A DNA stretch of 64,000 bases from a bacterium BMS3Abin11 (GTDB taxonomy: Bacteria; Pseudomonadota; Gammaproteobacteria; BMS3Bbin11): assembly GCA_002897635.1 (NCBI GenBank), contig BDTD01000005.1:1-64000 (forward strand), given 5' to 3'. Position 1 is the stretch's first letter. Each line of letters starts with the position of its first letter. The position numbers and the translations under genes are program-made. Below, piece after piece: positions 1-8,823 of the stretch. The notes beneath the pieces were generated by a model that was given only the letters and a program-made list of their open reading frames with translations, was not told the DNA's origin and made no database searches.

Positions 1-167
1 CTAGGGAACCTCTGATCAATTCATGAACTCGTATCTTACGCCTAAAATATCCAGTTTTTTCGTTGCAAACCTTCGCAATAGCTAGCTATTACGTGCGATT
101 TACGCCTCAAACCTGAATATTTTAGATCGCAATCTACTTCGTCCAGAATTAATCAGAGGTTCCCTAG
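1..167. mobile_element. MITE-like element, copy 1
   Basis: A 167-base non-coding unit with terminal inverted repeats at 1-22 and 146-167, which match at 21 of 22 positions and begin CTAGGGAACCTCTGAT. The middle holds the palindrome AATAGCTAGCTATT at about 87-100. There is no coding capacity. A diverged copy in the opposite orientation lies at 12714-12879 and shares the ends, the ATTAATTCTGGA stretch and the central palindrome. This is the layout of a non-autonomous miniature element moved in trans. The element may start before the window edge. Confidence 0.65.
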
Positions 168-237
168 TGTTGAAGTTTTATTACTTTGAAGTATGATTCA
201 ATATATACCAGACACTATTCTTACCTATGAGTAGAGC

Positions 238-855
238 ATGCCCAATTTAAAATCCCAGTCAGTCCGCCTGATCCCCATTTTAGCTTTTGCGTTGCTTGCT
301 AATTCCAGCGCTAGCTACGCCATAGCCAAATGCCAGGATGCTGATGGCAAATGGCATTATGGGGACAATGCAGCTACTGTCTGCGGAAATGCTAAAATAA
401 CGATTATTGATAAGACGGGACGTAAGATCGAAGAAATAGATGAGCCGTTGACGTTAGAGGTAATAAATGCGCAAAAAGCAGAGGAAAAGCGCAAAAGGCT
501 GGAGGAGAAACTGCGCACCAAACGTGAACTGGAAAAGAAACGTATTCTGGCTATCTATCCCGGTGAAGACAGTATTATTCGCGCGCGGGATGACAGACTT
601 AAGGGCATGGACAAAAACATCAGACTGCAGGGAGAGTTGCTGGATACTATGCGGTTTGATATGAAAGGACTGGAAGCAAAAGCGAATACAGCAAATGAAA
701 AAGAGAAGAAAAAACTTGAGATGCGGATAAAAACGAAACAGGAAAATATTGATGATTATTATCAGGTAATTACCCATTTACGACGTGAGCGCGAACAAAC
801 CGCTGATAAATATAAGGAAATCCTGAAAGAATTCCGTGAACTGTCTACCGAATGA
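238..855 (+). CDS. DUF4124-domain periplasmic protein with coiled coil
   Basis: This 205-residue protein has a probable signal peptide (residues 1-30, ending around SYAIA). A short DUF4124-type motif follows, CQDADGKWHYGDN, at about residues 32-44. The rest is a long charged helical region rich in Lys, Glu and Arg (residues 75-205) that should form a coiled coil. DUF4124 proteins are common envelope proteins of gammaproteobacteria with no settled function. The ATG follows a GAGTAGAGC purine stretch. It stands alone upstream of sat in the same direction, with a 187-base gap. Family assignment rests on the motif only; the function is unknown. Confidence 0.7.
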   Translation: MPNLKSQSVRLIPILAFALLANSSASYAIAKCQDADGKWHYGDNAATVCGNAKITIIDKTGRKIEEIDEPLTLEVINAQKAEEKRKRLEEKLRTKRELEKKRILAIYPGEDSIIRARDDRLKGMDKNIRLQGELLDTMRFDMKGLEAKANTANEKEKKKLEMRIKTKQENIDDYYQVITHLRREREQTADKYKEILKEFRELSTE

Positions 856-1042
856 GCTGATTCATGTGCCTTTTGAGTGGTTTGTTTCCAGTTGCAGCAG
901 GCTGGAAAAGGTCTTGTTTGTTATGCCATTTACATTCTTCGCAATAACCACATAAAAAGCATTGATTGACACGGGCGCTCTAATTCTGAAGAATCGTCCG
1001 ACTACACACCGCCCGAATAATCTAGCAAGGAGTTTCTGAGCA

Positions 1043-2230
1043 ATGATCAAACCTCACGGTTCCGATGAGTTGAATCCGTTATTTGTTTACGATAAGGAAA
1101 AGCACGAAGCATTATCCAGAGAGGCAGAATCCCTGCCTTCCATGACACTGAGTTCATCAGCAGCCGGTAATGCCGTCATGTTGGGTGCTGGTTACTACAA
1201 TCCGTTAACCGGGTTCATGAATGTCGCAGATGCTGTTTCCTGCGCTGATAAGCTGACGACGACTGACGGTATCTTCTTTCCGGTACCCGTGCTGAACCTG
1301 ACAGAAAAAGCCGAAGGCTTTGCTGTCGGTGACCGTATCGCCTTACGCGACCCGAATGTGGAAGGTAATCCGGTACTTGCTGTACAAACCGTTACAGCTA
1401 TCGAAAATGTCAGTGATGAGCAGATGGCACTGATGACGGAAAAAGTTTACCGTACGAACGACCCGGAGCATCCAGGTGTTGCTGCTTTTAATGCTCAGGG
1501 TCGGGTTGCAGTCTCCGGACCGATCGAAGTGCTGAATTTTAGTTATTTCCAGTCCGATTTTCCTGATACCTTCCGTACTGCGGTCGAGATCAGGCATGAA
1601 ATTCAGGAGCGTGGATGGAAAAAGATTGTTGCCTTCCAGACCAGAAATCCTATGCACCGTGCGCATGAAGAGCTGTGCAAGATGGCAATGAAGGCCGTTG
1701 ATGCAGACGGTTGTGTTATCCACATGCTACTGGGCAAGTTGAAGCCAGGTGATATTCCTGCCCCTGTGCGCGATGCCGCCATACGTAAGATGGTAGAACT
1801 TTATTTCCCACCTAACTCTGTGATGATAACCGGTTATGGCTTCGACATGTTGTATGCCGGTCCTCGTGAAGCTGTATTGCACGCTTTATTCCGTCAGAAC
1901 ATGGGTGCGACACATTTCATTATTGGTAGAGATCATGCCGGTGTCGGCGATTATTATGGTGCGTTTGATGCGCAGACCATTTTTGACGAAGAGGTACCTG
2001 CGGGTGCTCTGGAAATAGAAATATTTAACGCTGACCACACAGCCTATTCGAAAAAATTGCACAAGATTATCATGATGCGCGATGCGCCGGATCACACCAA
2101 AGACGATTTTATTCTTCTTTCCGGTACCCGTGTGCGCGAAATGCTGGGCAATGGCGAAGCACCTCCGCCAGAGTTTTCGCGTCCAGAAGTCGCACAAATA
2201 CTGATGGATTATTATCAGAGCCTGGATTGA
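1043..2230 (+). CDS. sat: ATP sulfurylase, dissimilatory type (Sat)
   Basis: This 395-residue homo-oligomeric ATP sulfurylase converts APS and pyrophosphate to ATP and sulfate when working oxidatively. The nucleotide-binding motif QTRNPMHRAH is at residues 199-208. Other conserved blocks are GRDHAGVGDYYG near residue 295 and GTRVREML near residue 362. The single-subunit form, rather than CysDN, is typical of dissimilatory sulfur metabolism. The start is supported by AAGGAG ten bases upstream. A hairpin terminator follows at 2250-2280, so sat is probably transcribed separately from aprBA although the two lie side by side and encode consecutive steps. Confidence 0.96.
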   Translation: MIKPHGSDELNPLFVYDKEKHEALSREAESLPSMTLSSSAAGNAVMLGAGYYNPLTGFMNVADAVSCADKLTTTDGIFFPVPVLNLTEKAEGFAVGDRIALRDPNVEGNPVLAVQTVTAIENVSDEQMALMTEKVYRTNDPEHPGVAAFNAQGRVAVSGPIEVLNFSYFQSDFPDTFRTAVEIRHEIQERGWKKIVAFQTRNPMHRAHEELCKMAMKAVDADGCVIHMLLGKLKPGDIPAPVRDAAIRKMVELYFPPNSVMITGYGFDMLYAGPREAVLHALFRQNMGATHFIIGRDHAGVGDYYGAFDAQTIFDEEVPAGALEIEIFNADHTAYSKKLHKIIMMRDAPDHTKDDFILLSGTRVREMLGNGEAPPPEFSRPEVAQILMDYYQSLD

Positions 2231-2249
2231 TCTATCCAAGTTATTGAAA

Positions 2250-2280
2250 AACCATCTGTTTTCAGGTGGCTTTTCTTGTT
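2250..2280 (+). terminator. Rho-independent terminator after sat
   Basis: A seven-pair stem (CCATCTG/CAGGTGG with one G-U pair) with a TTTT loop at 2252-2269 is followed by CTTTTCTTGTTT. It sits 20 bases after the sat stop codon. Confidence 0.75.
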
Positions 2281-2604
2281 TATTCAAAATGGGGAATTAT
2301 TACAGAACTCTGGTATTATAATTGGTTCACACTGGATTTTGCGGGTCAATAAATCACACTTATGGCGGCTAATGCAATACTGATTAGTCTTACGAACAAC
2401 AAGGCATTACAGTTCCATCCCTGTAAAAGTCCTGTCGTATGCGTGATATTGAAAGTATTCACGCCAGAATGACAAGGTGGTTCAGGGTCTGATGGTATTT
2501 CGATGAGGTTTGTGACCCAGTGAAAAGTATTTCAGACCGTCGTTTTACGGCGGTTAGAAATTTATCTATAGATAATTGATAGCAATAAATAAAGGAGCTA
2601 AACA
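2281..2604 (+). promoter_or_regulatory. Intergenic leader upstream of aprBA
   Basis: 324 bases without a gene lie between the sat terminator and aprB, the natural place for the aprBA promoter. A perfect 12-base palindrome, TATCTATAGATA, lies at 2563-2574, about 30 bases before the aprB start, and could be an operator or the -10 region. The ribosome binding site AAAGGAG is at about 2590-2596. No known riboswitch or regulator motif was recognised. Confidence 0.35.
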
Positions 2605-3069
2605 ATGCCTACTTACGTTCGTACTGAGAAATGCGATGGTTGTAAGGGACAGGACAGGACTGCATGCATGTACATATGCCCGCATGATCTGATGCGTCTC
2701 GACAAAGACGGGTCTGAGACCGGCCATGCAATGAAAGCCTACAACCAGGAACCCGAGCAGTGCTGGGAATGTTATTCCTGCATTAAAATCTGCCCACAGA
2801 ATGCTATTGAATGCCGTAGCTATGCTGACATTACCCCATTGGGTGGCATGGTTCAGCCTCTGCGTGGTTCAGATGCCATCATGTGGACCATCAAATTCCG
2901 CAATGGCAACATGAAGCGCTTCAAGTTCCCGATTCGTACCACTGCTGAAGGTTCAACTGATCCTTTCGCCGGCCTACCGGAGCCTGTTGATGCAGAAATT
3001 GGTGATCACAGCACGCTGTTCACTAAGGGCACTCACTCCTGTGATATGAGCCAGTTCAACGCTTCTTAA
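2605..3069 (+). CDS. aprB: Adenylylsulfate reductase beta subunit (AprB)
   Basis: This 154-residue iron-sulfur subunit of dissimilatory APS reductase carries electrons between the FAD of AprA and the outside partner. Two [4Fe-4S] clusters are visible: C10, C13, C21, C25 (the stretched first motif typical of AprB) and C53, C56, C59, C63. The C-terminal tail (residues 105-154) is the part that wraps around AprA in known structures. AprA follows 50 bases downstream in the same operon. In a sulfur oxidiser the enzyme turns sulfite and AMP into APS. The start has AAAGGAG upstream. Confidence 0.97.
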   Translation: MPTYVRTEKCDGCKGQDRTACMYICPHDLMRLDKDGSETGHAMKAYNQEPEQCWECYSCIKICPQNAIECRSYADITPLGGMVQPLRGSDAIMWTIKFRNGNMKRFKFPIRTTAEGSTDPFAGLPEPVDAEIGDHSTLFTKGTHSCDMSQFNAS

Positions 3070-3119
3070 GCGGTGGACTAGTTTTTTTGTAAGAGAACAC
3101 TTAAGTTTAGGAAGATATT

Positions 3120-5036
3120 ATGTCTGAATATAGTCTAGGAAATCCTGAAGTCATCGAAGAGGAAGTTGATATTCTTATTATCGGTGGCGGTATGGCGGCC
3201 TGTGGTGCAGCATTTGAACTGCAGCGCTGGAACGAGAACAAAAACCTTAAGATCAAAATGGTCGACAAAGCGGCGGTCGATCGCTCTGGTGCGGTTGCAC
3301 AGGGTCTGTCAGCCATTAACACCTACATGGGTGAAAATGATCCAGCTGACTACGTACGCTACGTTCGTGGCGATCTGATGGGTATTACACGTGAAGATCT
3401 GGTCTATGATACTGGTCGCCATGTTGATGATTCTGTTCATCAGTTTGAAAAATGGGGTTTGCCTATCTGGAAACAGGAAGGCGACGAAGGCAAGAGCCTG
3501 ACCGAAGGCGGCAAACCTGTTCGCTCCGGCCGCTGGCAGATCATGATCAACGGCGAGTCTTATAAACCTATCGTTGCAGAAGCTGCAAAGAAAGCCCTCG
3601 GCATCGACAACATCCAGGAACGTGTTTTCATCGTCCGTATGATCGATGATAAAAACGATCCAGGTCGTGTTGCGGGTGCTGCCGGCTTCTCTGTACGTGA
3701 GAACAAGATGTACGTCTACAGGTTCAAGGCCTGTCTGCTTGTATGTGGTGGTGCCGTGAATGTATTTCGTCCGCGTTCAGTGGGTGAGGGGTCAGGCCGC
3801 GCCTGGTACCCAGTATGGAATGCCGGATCTACCTACGCCATGGCTGCTGAGGCGGGTGCTGAACTGACACTGATGGAAAACCGCTTCGTCCCAGCCCGTT
3901 TCAAAGACGGCTACGGTCCTGTAGGCGCATGGTTCCTGTTGTTCAAAGCGAAAGCGATGAACGCCAAGGGCGAAGACTACTCTGAAAAGAATGCACACAT
4001 GCTGCAGGAGCACGGTTATGGCGCTTATGTTAAAGGCCATGCCATGGGTACCTGTCTGCGTAACCATCTGATGATACATGAAATGAAGAACGGCATGGGC
4101 CCGATCTTTATGGACACGGTGACTGCTCTGGCCAACCTGGCAGAGAAGATGACACCGAAGGAAATCAAGCATCTTGAAGCCGAAGCCTGGGAAGATTTCC
4201 TCGATATGACTATCGGTCAGTGCGGCATCTGGGCGGGTGAAAACATTGAGCCGGATAAGGAGGTGTCTGAGTTGATGCCTACCGAGCCATACTTGCTGGG
4301 ATCACATGCAGGTTGTGCCGGTATCTGGTGTTCAGGTCCAGAGGACCTGCCAGGCACCCCGGATCACTACCACTGGGGCTACAACCGTATGACTACCGTT
4401 CGTGGTCTGTTTACCGAGGGCGATGGCTGTGGTGCTTCCGGCCATAAGTTCTCATCAGGCTCACATGCCGGTGGTCGTATTGCTGCGAAAGCAATGATCA
4501 AATATGTTGAGGACAACAGCGACATCGTGCCTGAACTGGAACGTTCTGTCGACGAGTTGAAGGAGGAAATCTACCGCCCGGTTCAGACCTTCCTTGAGCA
4601 TAAAGACTACACCACAGCAATCGATGTTAACCCGCACTATATTACTCCAAAAATGCTGCAGTTCCGTCTGCAGAAACTCATGGACGAGTACGTGGCCGGT
4701 ATAGCTACCTGGTACCAGACCAACGCTGCAATGTTGGGCGTTGCCGAGCGTAAGCTGAGCATGCTGAAGGAAGACAGCCTGAAGATGCGTGCCATGGATC
4801 TGCATGAACTGCTGCGTGCGTGGGAAAACTACCACCGCATCCTGACTGCAGAAGCCCACATGAAGCACATCCAGTTCCGTGAAGAAACCCGTTATCCTGG
4901 TTATTATTACCGTACGGACTTCCTGGATCTGGACGACGAAAACTGGAAATGTTTCGTCAACTCTAATTATGATCGCAATACCGGTGAATGGACCCTCAAG
5001 AAGGTTCCATGGGTCGAGCTGATCAAGGAAGACTGA
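3120..5036 (+). CDS. aprA: Adenylylsulfate reductase alpha subunit (AprA)
   Basis: This 638-residue flavoprotein is the catalytic subunit of dissimilatory APS reductase, in the fumarate reductase/succinate dehydrogenase flavoprotein superfamily. The FAD-binding GGGMAACGAAFE begins at residue 22, and RSGAVAQGLSAIN near residue 58 is the usual second flavin contact. Full length is as expected for the family. It lies 50 bases after aprB and ends at a strong terminator (5070-5101). Together with Sat and the qmo/hdr genes it completes the sulfite-to-sulfate route in the cytoplasm. No aprM membrane-anchor gene is present next to it. Confidence 0.97.
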   Translation: MSEYSLGNPEVIEEEVDILIIGGGMAACGAAFELQRWNENKNLKIKMVDKAAVDRSGAVAQGLSAINTYMGENDPADYVRYVRGDLMGITREDLVYDTGRHVDDSVHQFEKWGLPIWKQEGDEGKSLTEGGKPVRSGRWQIMINGESYKPIVAEAAKKALGIDNIQERVFIVRMIDDKNDPGRVAGAAGFSVRENKMYVYRFKACLLVCGGAVNVFRPRSVGEGSGRAWYPVWNAGSTYAMAAEAGAELTLMENRFVPARFKDGYGPVGAWFLLFKAKAMNAKGEDYSEKNAHMLQEHGYGAYVKGHAMGTCLRNHLMIHEMKNGMGPIFMDTVTALANLAEKMTPKEIKHLEAEAWEDFLDMTIGQCGIWAGENIEPDKEVSELMPTEPYLLGSHAGCAGIWCSGPEDLPGTPDHYHWGYNRMTTVRGLFTEGDGCGASGHKFSSGSHAGGRIAAKAMIKYVEDNSDIVPELERSVDELKEEIYRPVQTFLEHKDYTTAIDVNPHYITPKMLQFRLQKLMDEYVAGIATWYQTNAAMLGVAERKLSMLKEDSLKMRAMDLHELLRAWENYHRILTAEAHMKHIQFREETRYPGYYYRTDFLDLDDENWKCFVNSNYDRNTGEWTLKKVPWVELIKED

Positions 5037-5069
5037 GTCCAGTAGTTTAGACTCTAAGAGTTCGTGAGG

Positions 5070-5101
5070 GTCCGGGTGCGAGAGCACCCGGGCCTTTTTC
5101 T
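5070..5101 (+). terminator. Rho-independent terminator after aprA
   Basis: A perfect eight-pair GC-rich stem CCGGGTGC/GCACCCGG with a GAGA loop (5072-5091) is followed by GCCTTTTTC. It ends the aprBA transcript. Confidence 0.92.
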
Positions 5102-5113
5102 GTCTGTATTTCA

Positions 5114-5142
5114 ATGAATGCTGAAGCCGATTCAGCATTCAT
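5114..5142. repeat. Perfect inverted repeat
   Basis: A 12-base perfect stem ATGAATGCTGAA/TTCAGCATTCAT around a GCCGA loop lies directly after the aprA terminator and just before the 152-base repeat. It lacks a T-run, so its role as a terminator is doubtful. Confidence 0.5.
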
Positions 5143-5145
5143 GGT

Positions 5146-5297
5146 AATAAACTACCCCGCAGCAAACTGACGGGGTATTAAATGTAGGTGCGAATTCATT
5201 CGCACAGCGATACCAATGTTTATGCACATTGTGCGAATGAATTCGCACCTACAGTTTTCGTGGCAAGCCACGGGGAATTATACCCATAGGGATTAAA
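5146..5297. repeat. 152-base three-hairpin repeat, copy 1
   Basis: This is nearly identical to 27722-27873, with only a few substitutions over 152 bases. The unit folds as three hairpins in a row: CCCCG...CGGGG, a 22-base inverted repeat that starts GTAGGTGCGAATTCATTC, and CGTGG...CCACG. There is no coding capacity. It sits in the gap after aprA, while the other copy sits upstream of the cbbQ-like gene. It looks like a mobile structured repeat. Confidence 0.8.
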
Positions 5298-5339
5298 AGG
5301 CTCCCTATATCAGATATTTATCGATTGAGGTCGATTATC

Positions 5340-6239
5340 ATGAGTGACGAAAAAGATTATCTTCATCCAGACGAATTTGGAAATCTGGGGATCAATACAG
5401 ACAGTGCCGTGGTGCCGGTCTACCTGGGTAAGAATGACAAATTCAAATTCAACTGCTATCCCGGCATATCCTGCTTTAATGAATGCTGCCGTAATATCGA
5501 CATTGTGCTGACACCGTATGATGTACTGCGTCTGAAAAATAATCTTGGTATTACGACCACCGAATTTATTGCTAATTTTACCAACTTTTACGAAGTGGAT
5601 GGGCACGGTTTGCCAGGCTTAAACCTGAAGACCAAAGATGATATGAAGGCCTGTGAATTTCTCACTGAAGGAGGCTGTGCCGTCTATGAGGATCGACCCA
5701 CCGCCTGCCGGTATTACGCCCTGGGTAACATGGCAATGCGCAAGAAGGATTCAGGGGAAGCTGAAATCGGTTACTTCGTCGTTAAAGAAGATCACTGTAA
5801 GGGACATCTAGAAGACAAGGAGCAGACTGTTGCTGAATACCGGCATGGACAGGGGCTGGAAGAGTATGACGAAATGAATTTTGGCTTTCAGGAACTTGTC
5901 CTGAAGAAGAAATCCAGTGGCCCTACGGTTGGCGCACCTTCACCACGCAGTATGCAGCTCTATTTCCTGGCCACCTACGATATGGATCGTTTTCGTGAAT
6001 TCATCAAGTCCCCCGGATTTATGGATGTCTTCGATCTGCCAGCCGAAGAATATGAAAAGATTATTAGTGATGAACTTGAATTGCTGAACTTCAGCCAACG
6101 TTTCCTTAAACAGGTACTGTTTGGTGAAAATACGATAGTGCAAAAAGAGAATGCCGCTAATGTACGTATGCAAAAGAAACAACAAAGAATGTCCAGAAAA
6201 CAGAAAGAGTTAAATGACCAGGCCGAAGGAAAGGCCTGA
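5340..6239 (+). CDS. YkgJ-type cysteine-cluster protein
   Basis: This 299-residue protein has the cysteine pattern of the YkgJ/COG0727 family, predicted to chelate Zn or an Fe-S cluster: the first group lies in YPGISCFNECC and the second in CAVYEDRPTACRYY. The C-terminal half (about residues 190-299) is charged and helical, without a recognised domain. The ATG at 5340 is preceded by GAGG and is preferred over an upstream in-frame TTG at 5325. It follows aprBA in the same direction but behind a terminator and a repeat. The function is unknown; a role in sulfur metabolism would be guesswork from position. Confidence 0.75.
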   Translation: MSDEKDYLHPDEFGNLGINTDSAVVPVYLGKNDKFKFNCYPGISCFNECCRNIDIVLTPYDVLRLKNNLGITTTEFIANFTNFYEVDGHGLPGLNLKTKDDMKACEFLTEGGCAVYEDRPTACRYYALGNMAMRKKDSGEAEIGYFVVKEDHCKGHLEDKEQTVAEYRHGQGLEEYDEMNFGFQELVLKKKSSGPTVGAPSPRSMQLYFLATYDMDRFREFIKSPGFMDVFDLPAEEYEKIISDELELLNFSQRFLKQVLFGENTIVQKENAANVRMQKKQQRMSRKQKELNDQAEGKA

Positions 6240-6315
6240 TTGAATACGACGAGTGTGGTGTAACATATAAATGGTTGGTTGAGATGATTCGGTTTGTGAA
6301 TGAATGAATTCTTCA

Positions 6316-6403
6316 GATCCAAGTTCCAAGATCCAAGTTCCAAGTCAAAAGAAAAAACCACTCTGTCCTGTACTTGGATCTTGGAACTTGGATCTTGGAA
6401 CTT
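6316..6403. terminator. Heptamer-built inverted repeat between convergent genes
   Basis: The left arm 6316-6345 is made of alternating 7-mers AAGTTCC and AAGATCC; the right arm 6372-6403 is its inverted form. The arms can pair into a long hairpin between the convergent genes ending at 6239 and 6403, which suggests a two-way terminator. Further 7-base units (GTCCTTT, GTCCTTA) follow to 6420. It belongs to the period-7 arrays found in many gaps of this window. Confidence 0.6.
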
Positions 6404-7509
6404 CAGTCCTTTGTCCTTAACCCCGAATCAGGCATTTCCTTAATATAAATATCCTGCTTGGAATAGGGTATTTCTATACCTTCCTTCTGGAATCGTTTGT
6501 AGACGGCGGTGTTAATGTCATCCAGTGCACGTCCCTTTAGCACGGGTTCATTGATCCAGCATAACAGCTCAAACTCAAGCCCGGAGTCTCCGAAGTTACG
6601 AAAACGCACCCTGGGTTCAGGGAAATCACAGGCAAAGGTTGAGCGGGCGGCTACATCCAATAAACATTCACGCACCAGATCAATATCAGTGCCGTATGCC
6701 ACACTGGTTTTTACCCTGACGCGGTACTTTTCATGCGGGCCGCCTGTTTCATTGATAACGGCAGTATTACCCATGATGGAATTTGGTATGGTAACCTCCA
6801 CGTCATCACGGGTAAGTAATCTTGTGCTTCTTATACCAATATTACGTATTTCACCACGCAGACCATCCTGCAGTACAACGAAGTCACCGATCTTGTAAGG
6901 GGTATCTGTCATGATAAAGACCCCCGAAATAAGATTGCCAAGAGTATCTTTGGCGGCGAAACCGATAGCAATACCGAGTACCCCGGCAGATGCTAGCCAG
7001 GCGGTCATATTTATTTGCCAGGTGGTAAATAGCAGGTAGATTGCGATACTGGCGATAATGACTAGTGACAGATTTAGCAGTAAAGGCAATGTCCGTGTTG
7101 TAACTACCCCTACATCGTGATGACTTATGCTTGGTAGTATCAGACGTGTTGCGCGCAGGAAAAAAAATGCCCAAACCAGTATCAGCAGGCTGGATAACAG
7201 TGAATCAAACATAGGGATTAGCTGCCCACTTTTTGACAGGGTGTCTGCGGTAATACCAATACCAATAATCAATATAGTGAAAAAGAGTGGCTTTCGTAGC
7301 AGGAAAAGTACTTCTTCATCAAGGGTATTTCTTGTTTTCCGAAAAAGTATGAGTATATATTTGTATACGATACTGGATATGAGCCATGCGAAAAAGAAAG
7401 TGAGCAGTATGATAGCAGTAGCAATGACATAACGATTATCGCCGACAAAATTAAATACTGGCAATAGCCAGTTCATGATGGTTTCCTGCAAATCGGAAAA
7501 GAATTCCAT
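6403..7509 (-). CDS. MscS-family mechanosensitive channel
   Basis: This 368-residue inner-membrane protein has four or five predicted hydrophobic segments in residues 20-175. The MscS pore-lining and beta-domain signature is AGVLGIAIGFAAKDTLGN at about residues 175-192, followed by the beta-domain pattern (FVVLQDGLRGEIRNIGIRST). The C-terminal alpha/beta part ends near residue 355. It would release solutes on osmotic downshock. The gene starts one base after the stop of the Nudix gene, so the two are probably co-transcribed. Its 3' end abuts the heptamer hairpin. Confidence 0.9.
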   Translation of the reverse strand: MEFFSDLQETIMNWLLPVFNFVGDNRYVIATAIILLTFFFAWLISSIVYKYILILFRKTRNTLDEEVLFLLRKPLFFTILIIGIGITADTLSKSGQLIPMFDSLLSSLLILVWAFFFLRATRLILPSISHHDVGVVTTRTLPLLLNLSLVIIASIAIYLLFTTWQINMTAWLASAGVLGIAIGFAAKDTLGNLISGVFIMTDTPYKIGDFVVLQDGLRGEIRNIGIRSTRLLTRDDVEVTIPNSIMGNTAVINETGGPHEKYRVRVKTSVAYGTDIDLVRECLLDVAARSTFACDFPEPRVRFRNFGDSGLEFELLCWINEPVLKGRALDDINTAVYKRFQKEGIEIPYSKQDIYIKEMPDSGLRTKD

Positions 7510-7510
7510 A

Positions 7511-8050
7511 TCAGTGGTTCTTTTTGGTTATGGTGCTGTTGTGGAGCGGGAATACGCCTTTTTTACGGTCTACGAAAAAGTGTTTCAGGGTGAAATGGAT
7601 GGTCTTAAAGGCCAGCGTACCCCATGGGATATCTTCTTCAGCAAACAGTTTTGTTTCCAGGCTCTCTTCACCTGGGTAGAAATCGATATTTTTTAAATCA
7701 GCCAGGAACATCATGTAGACCTGTGAGATATGTGGCAGACTGATGACAGTATATAGACGCAGATTTTCCAGCGAGGCATTGGCTTCTTCAACACTTTCCC
7801 TCGCTGCAGCCTGTTCAAGAGTTTCCCCGTTCTCCATAAAGCCCGCAGGTAGAGTCCAGTAGTTGTTGCGTGGTTCGATTGCACGTTTGCAGAGCAGTAT
7901 CCTGTCTTTCCAGACTGGCAGACTGCCTGCAACAATTTTCGGGTTCTCATAGTGGATGTCTCCACAGCTAGTACAGACATACCGCACACGGTTATCACCG
8001 TCAGGAATGCTAAGGTTTACTGCAGAGCCGCAGTTTTGGCAATAATTCAT
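7511..8050 (-). CDS. Nudix hydrolase with N-terminal zinc ribbon
   Basis: This 179-residue protein has a zinc ribbon at the N-terminus (C4, C7, C26, C29) followed by a Nudix domain. The Nudix box is G70-x5-E76-x7-R84-E85-x2-E88-E89, so all catalytic Mg-binding Glu residues are present; the last Gly of the consensus is replaced. Proteins with this layout are usually annotated as ADP-ribose or NADH pyrophosphatase-like housecleaning enzymes; the substrate cannot be read from sequence. It is upstream of the MscS gene and divergent from miaE. Confidence 0.88.
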   Translation of the reverse strand: MNYCQNCGSAVNLSIPDGDNRVRYVCTSCGDIHYENPKIVAGSLPVWKDRILLCKRAIEPRNNYWTLPAGFMENGETLEQAAARESVEEANASLENLRLYTVISLPHISQVYMMFLADLKNIDFYPGEESLETKLFAEEDIPWGTLAFKTIHFTLKHFFVDRKKGVFPLHNSTITKKNH

Positions 8051-8072
8051 AAGAATATGTTAACCGCAGAAG

Positions 8073-8143
8073 GGAGAAGAGGAAAGGGGGAAAGGAGGAA
8101 AGTACGCCTTGTAGCTTTTGATTTTCCTTTCCTCCTTAAACCT
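8073..8143. repeat. Purine-rich inverted repeat between divergent genes
   Basis: A run of G/A 7-8-mers on the left (AAAGGAGGAAAG at about 8090-8101) has its complement CTTTCCTCCTT near 8127-8137. It resembles the other period-7 arrays, although here it lies between divergent genes and overlaps the region where their promoters must be. Confidence 0.4.
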
Positions 8144-8202
8144 GACTCACCTCCCTTGTAGGCTTATGGTAAAATCCACGCCTGATTTTTAAGGAACCTA
8201 CA

Positions 8203-8787
8203 ATGCCCAGACTACGTGCACAGCTTGCCAGTACTACTGATCCTGATTGGGTACAGGTAATTCTGGATAATTTTGATGATTTTCTGATTGATCATGCAAG
8301 CTGTGAAAGGAAGGCAATGGCATATGCCATGTCAGTAATCGTTAAGTATCCGGATCGCACTGAGATTATTCCTGATTTGCTGCAGGTGGCGCAGGATGAG
8401 CTGGATCATTTTCGCAATGTGCTGGAACTGATGGAGCAGCGCGGACTGCAGATGATCCCTGATGAGCCGGACCCGTATGTCAATCAACTGATCAAGATAT
8501 GCCGGCATGGCAGGGATGAGCGATTACTGGATCGCTTACTCGTCGCATCAGTGATAGAAACTCGTGGTGCCGAGCGTTTCAGGATTATTGCCGAGGCATT
8601 AGAGGATGCAGAATTAAAAGAATTCTACCGGGATCTGTGGGCAACAGAAGCAAGACATGGCGATGTGTTTAAAAAGATGGCATTGCATTATTTTTCTGAG
8701 GAAGAGATCGACCAGCGAAGTCAGGAAATTACTGAGGCTGAAGCAGAAATTTTAGCTGGTCTTGAATGGCGAGCATCACTGCATTGA
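8203..8787 (+). CDS. miaE: tRNA 2-methylthio-N6-isopentenyladenosine hydroxylase (MiaE)
   Basis: This 194-residue di-iron monooxygenase hydroxylates the isopentenyl group of ms2i6A37 in tRNAs. The di-iron ligands of the ferritin-like fold are visible: E35 (DHASCERKA), E66 and H69 (DELDHF), E119 (ETRGAER), E149 and H152 (TEARHGD). Length fits the family. AAGGAA precedes the ATG. The enzyme needs oxygen, consistent with an aerobic or microaerobic host. prfC follows 36 bases later in the same direction and the two may be co-transcribed. Confidence 0.93.
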   Translation: MPRLRAQLASTTDPDWVQVILDNFDDFLIDHASCERKAMAYAMSVIVKYPDRTEIIPDLLQVAQDELDHFRNVLELMEQRGLQMIPDEPDPYVNQLIKICRHGRDERLLDRLLVASVIETRGAERFRIIAEALEDAELKEFYRDLWATEARHGDVFKKMALHYFSEEEIDQRSQEITEAEAEILAGLEWRASLH

Positions 8788-8823
8788 ACGATATCTGTTT
8801 TCAAATATACATACAAATCAACA

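Noticed and set aside
1043-2230. Assimilatory role for Sat
   Set aside because: The gene is next to aprBA and there is no cysC, cysH or cysDN in the window; the dissimilatory role is the better reading.
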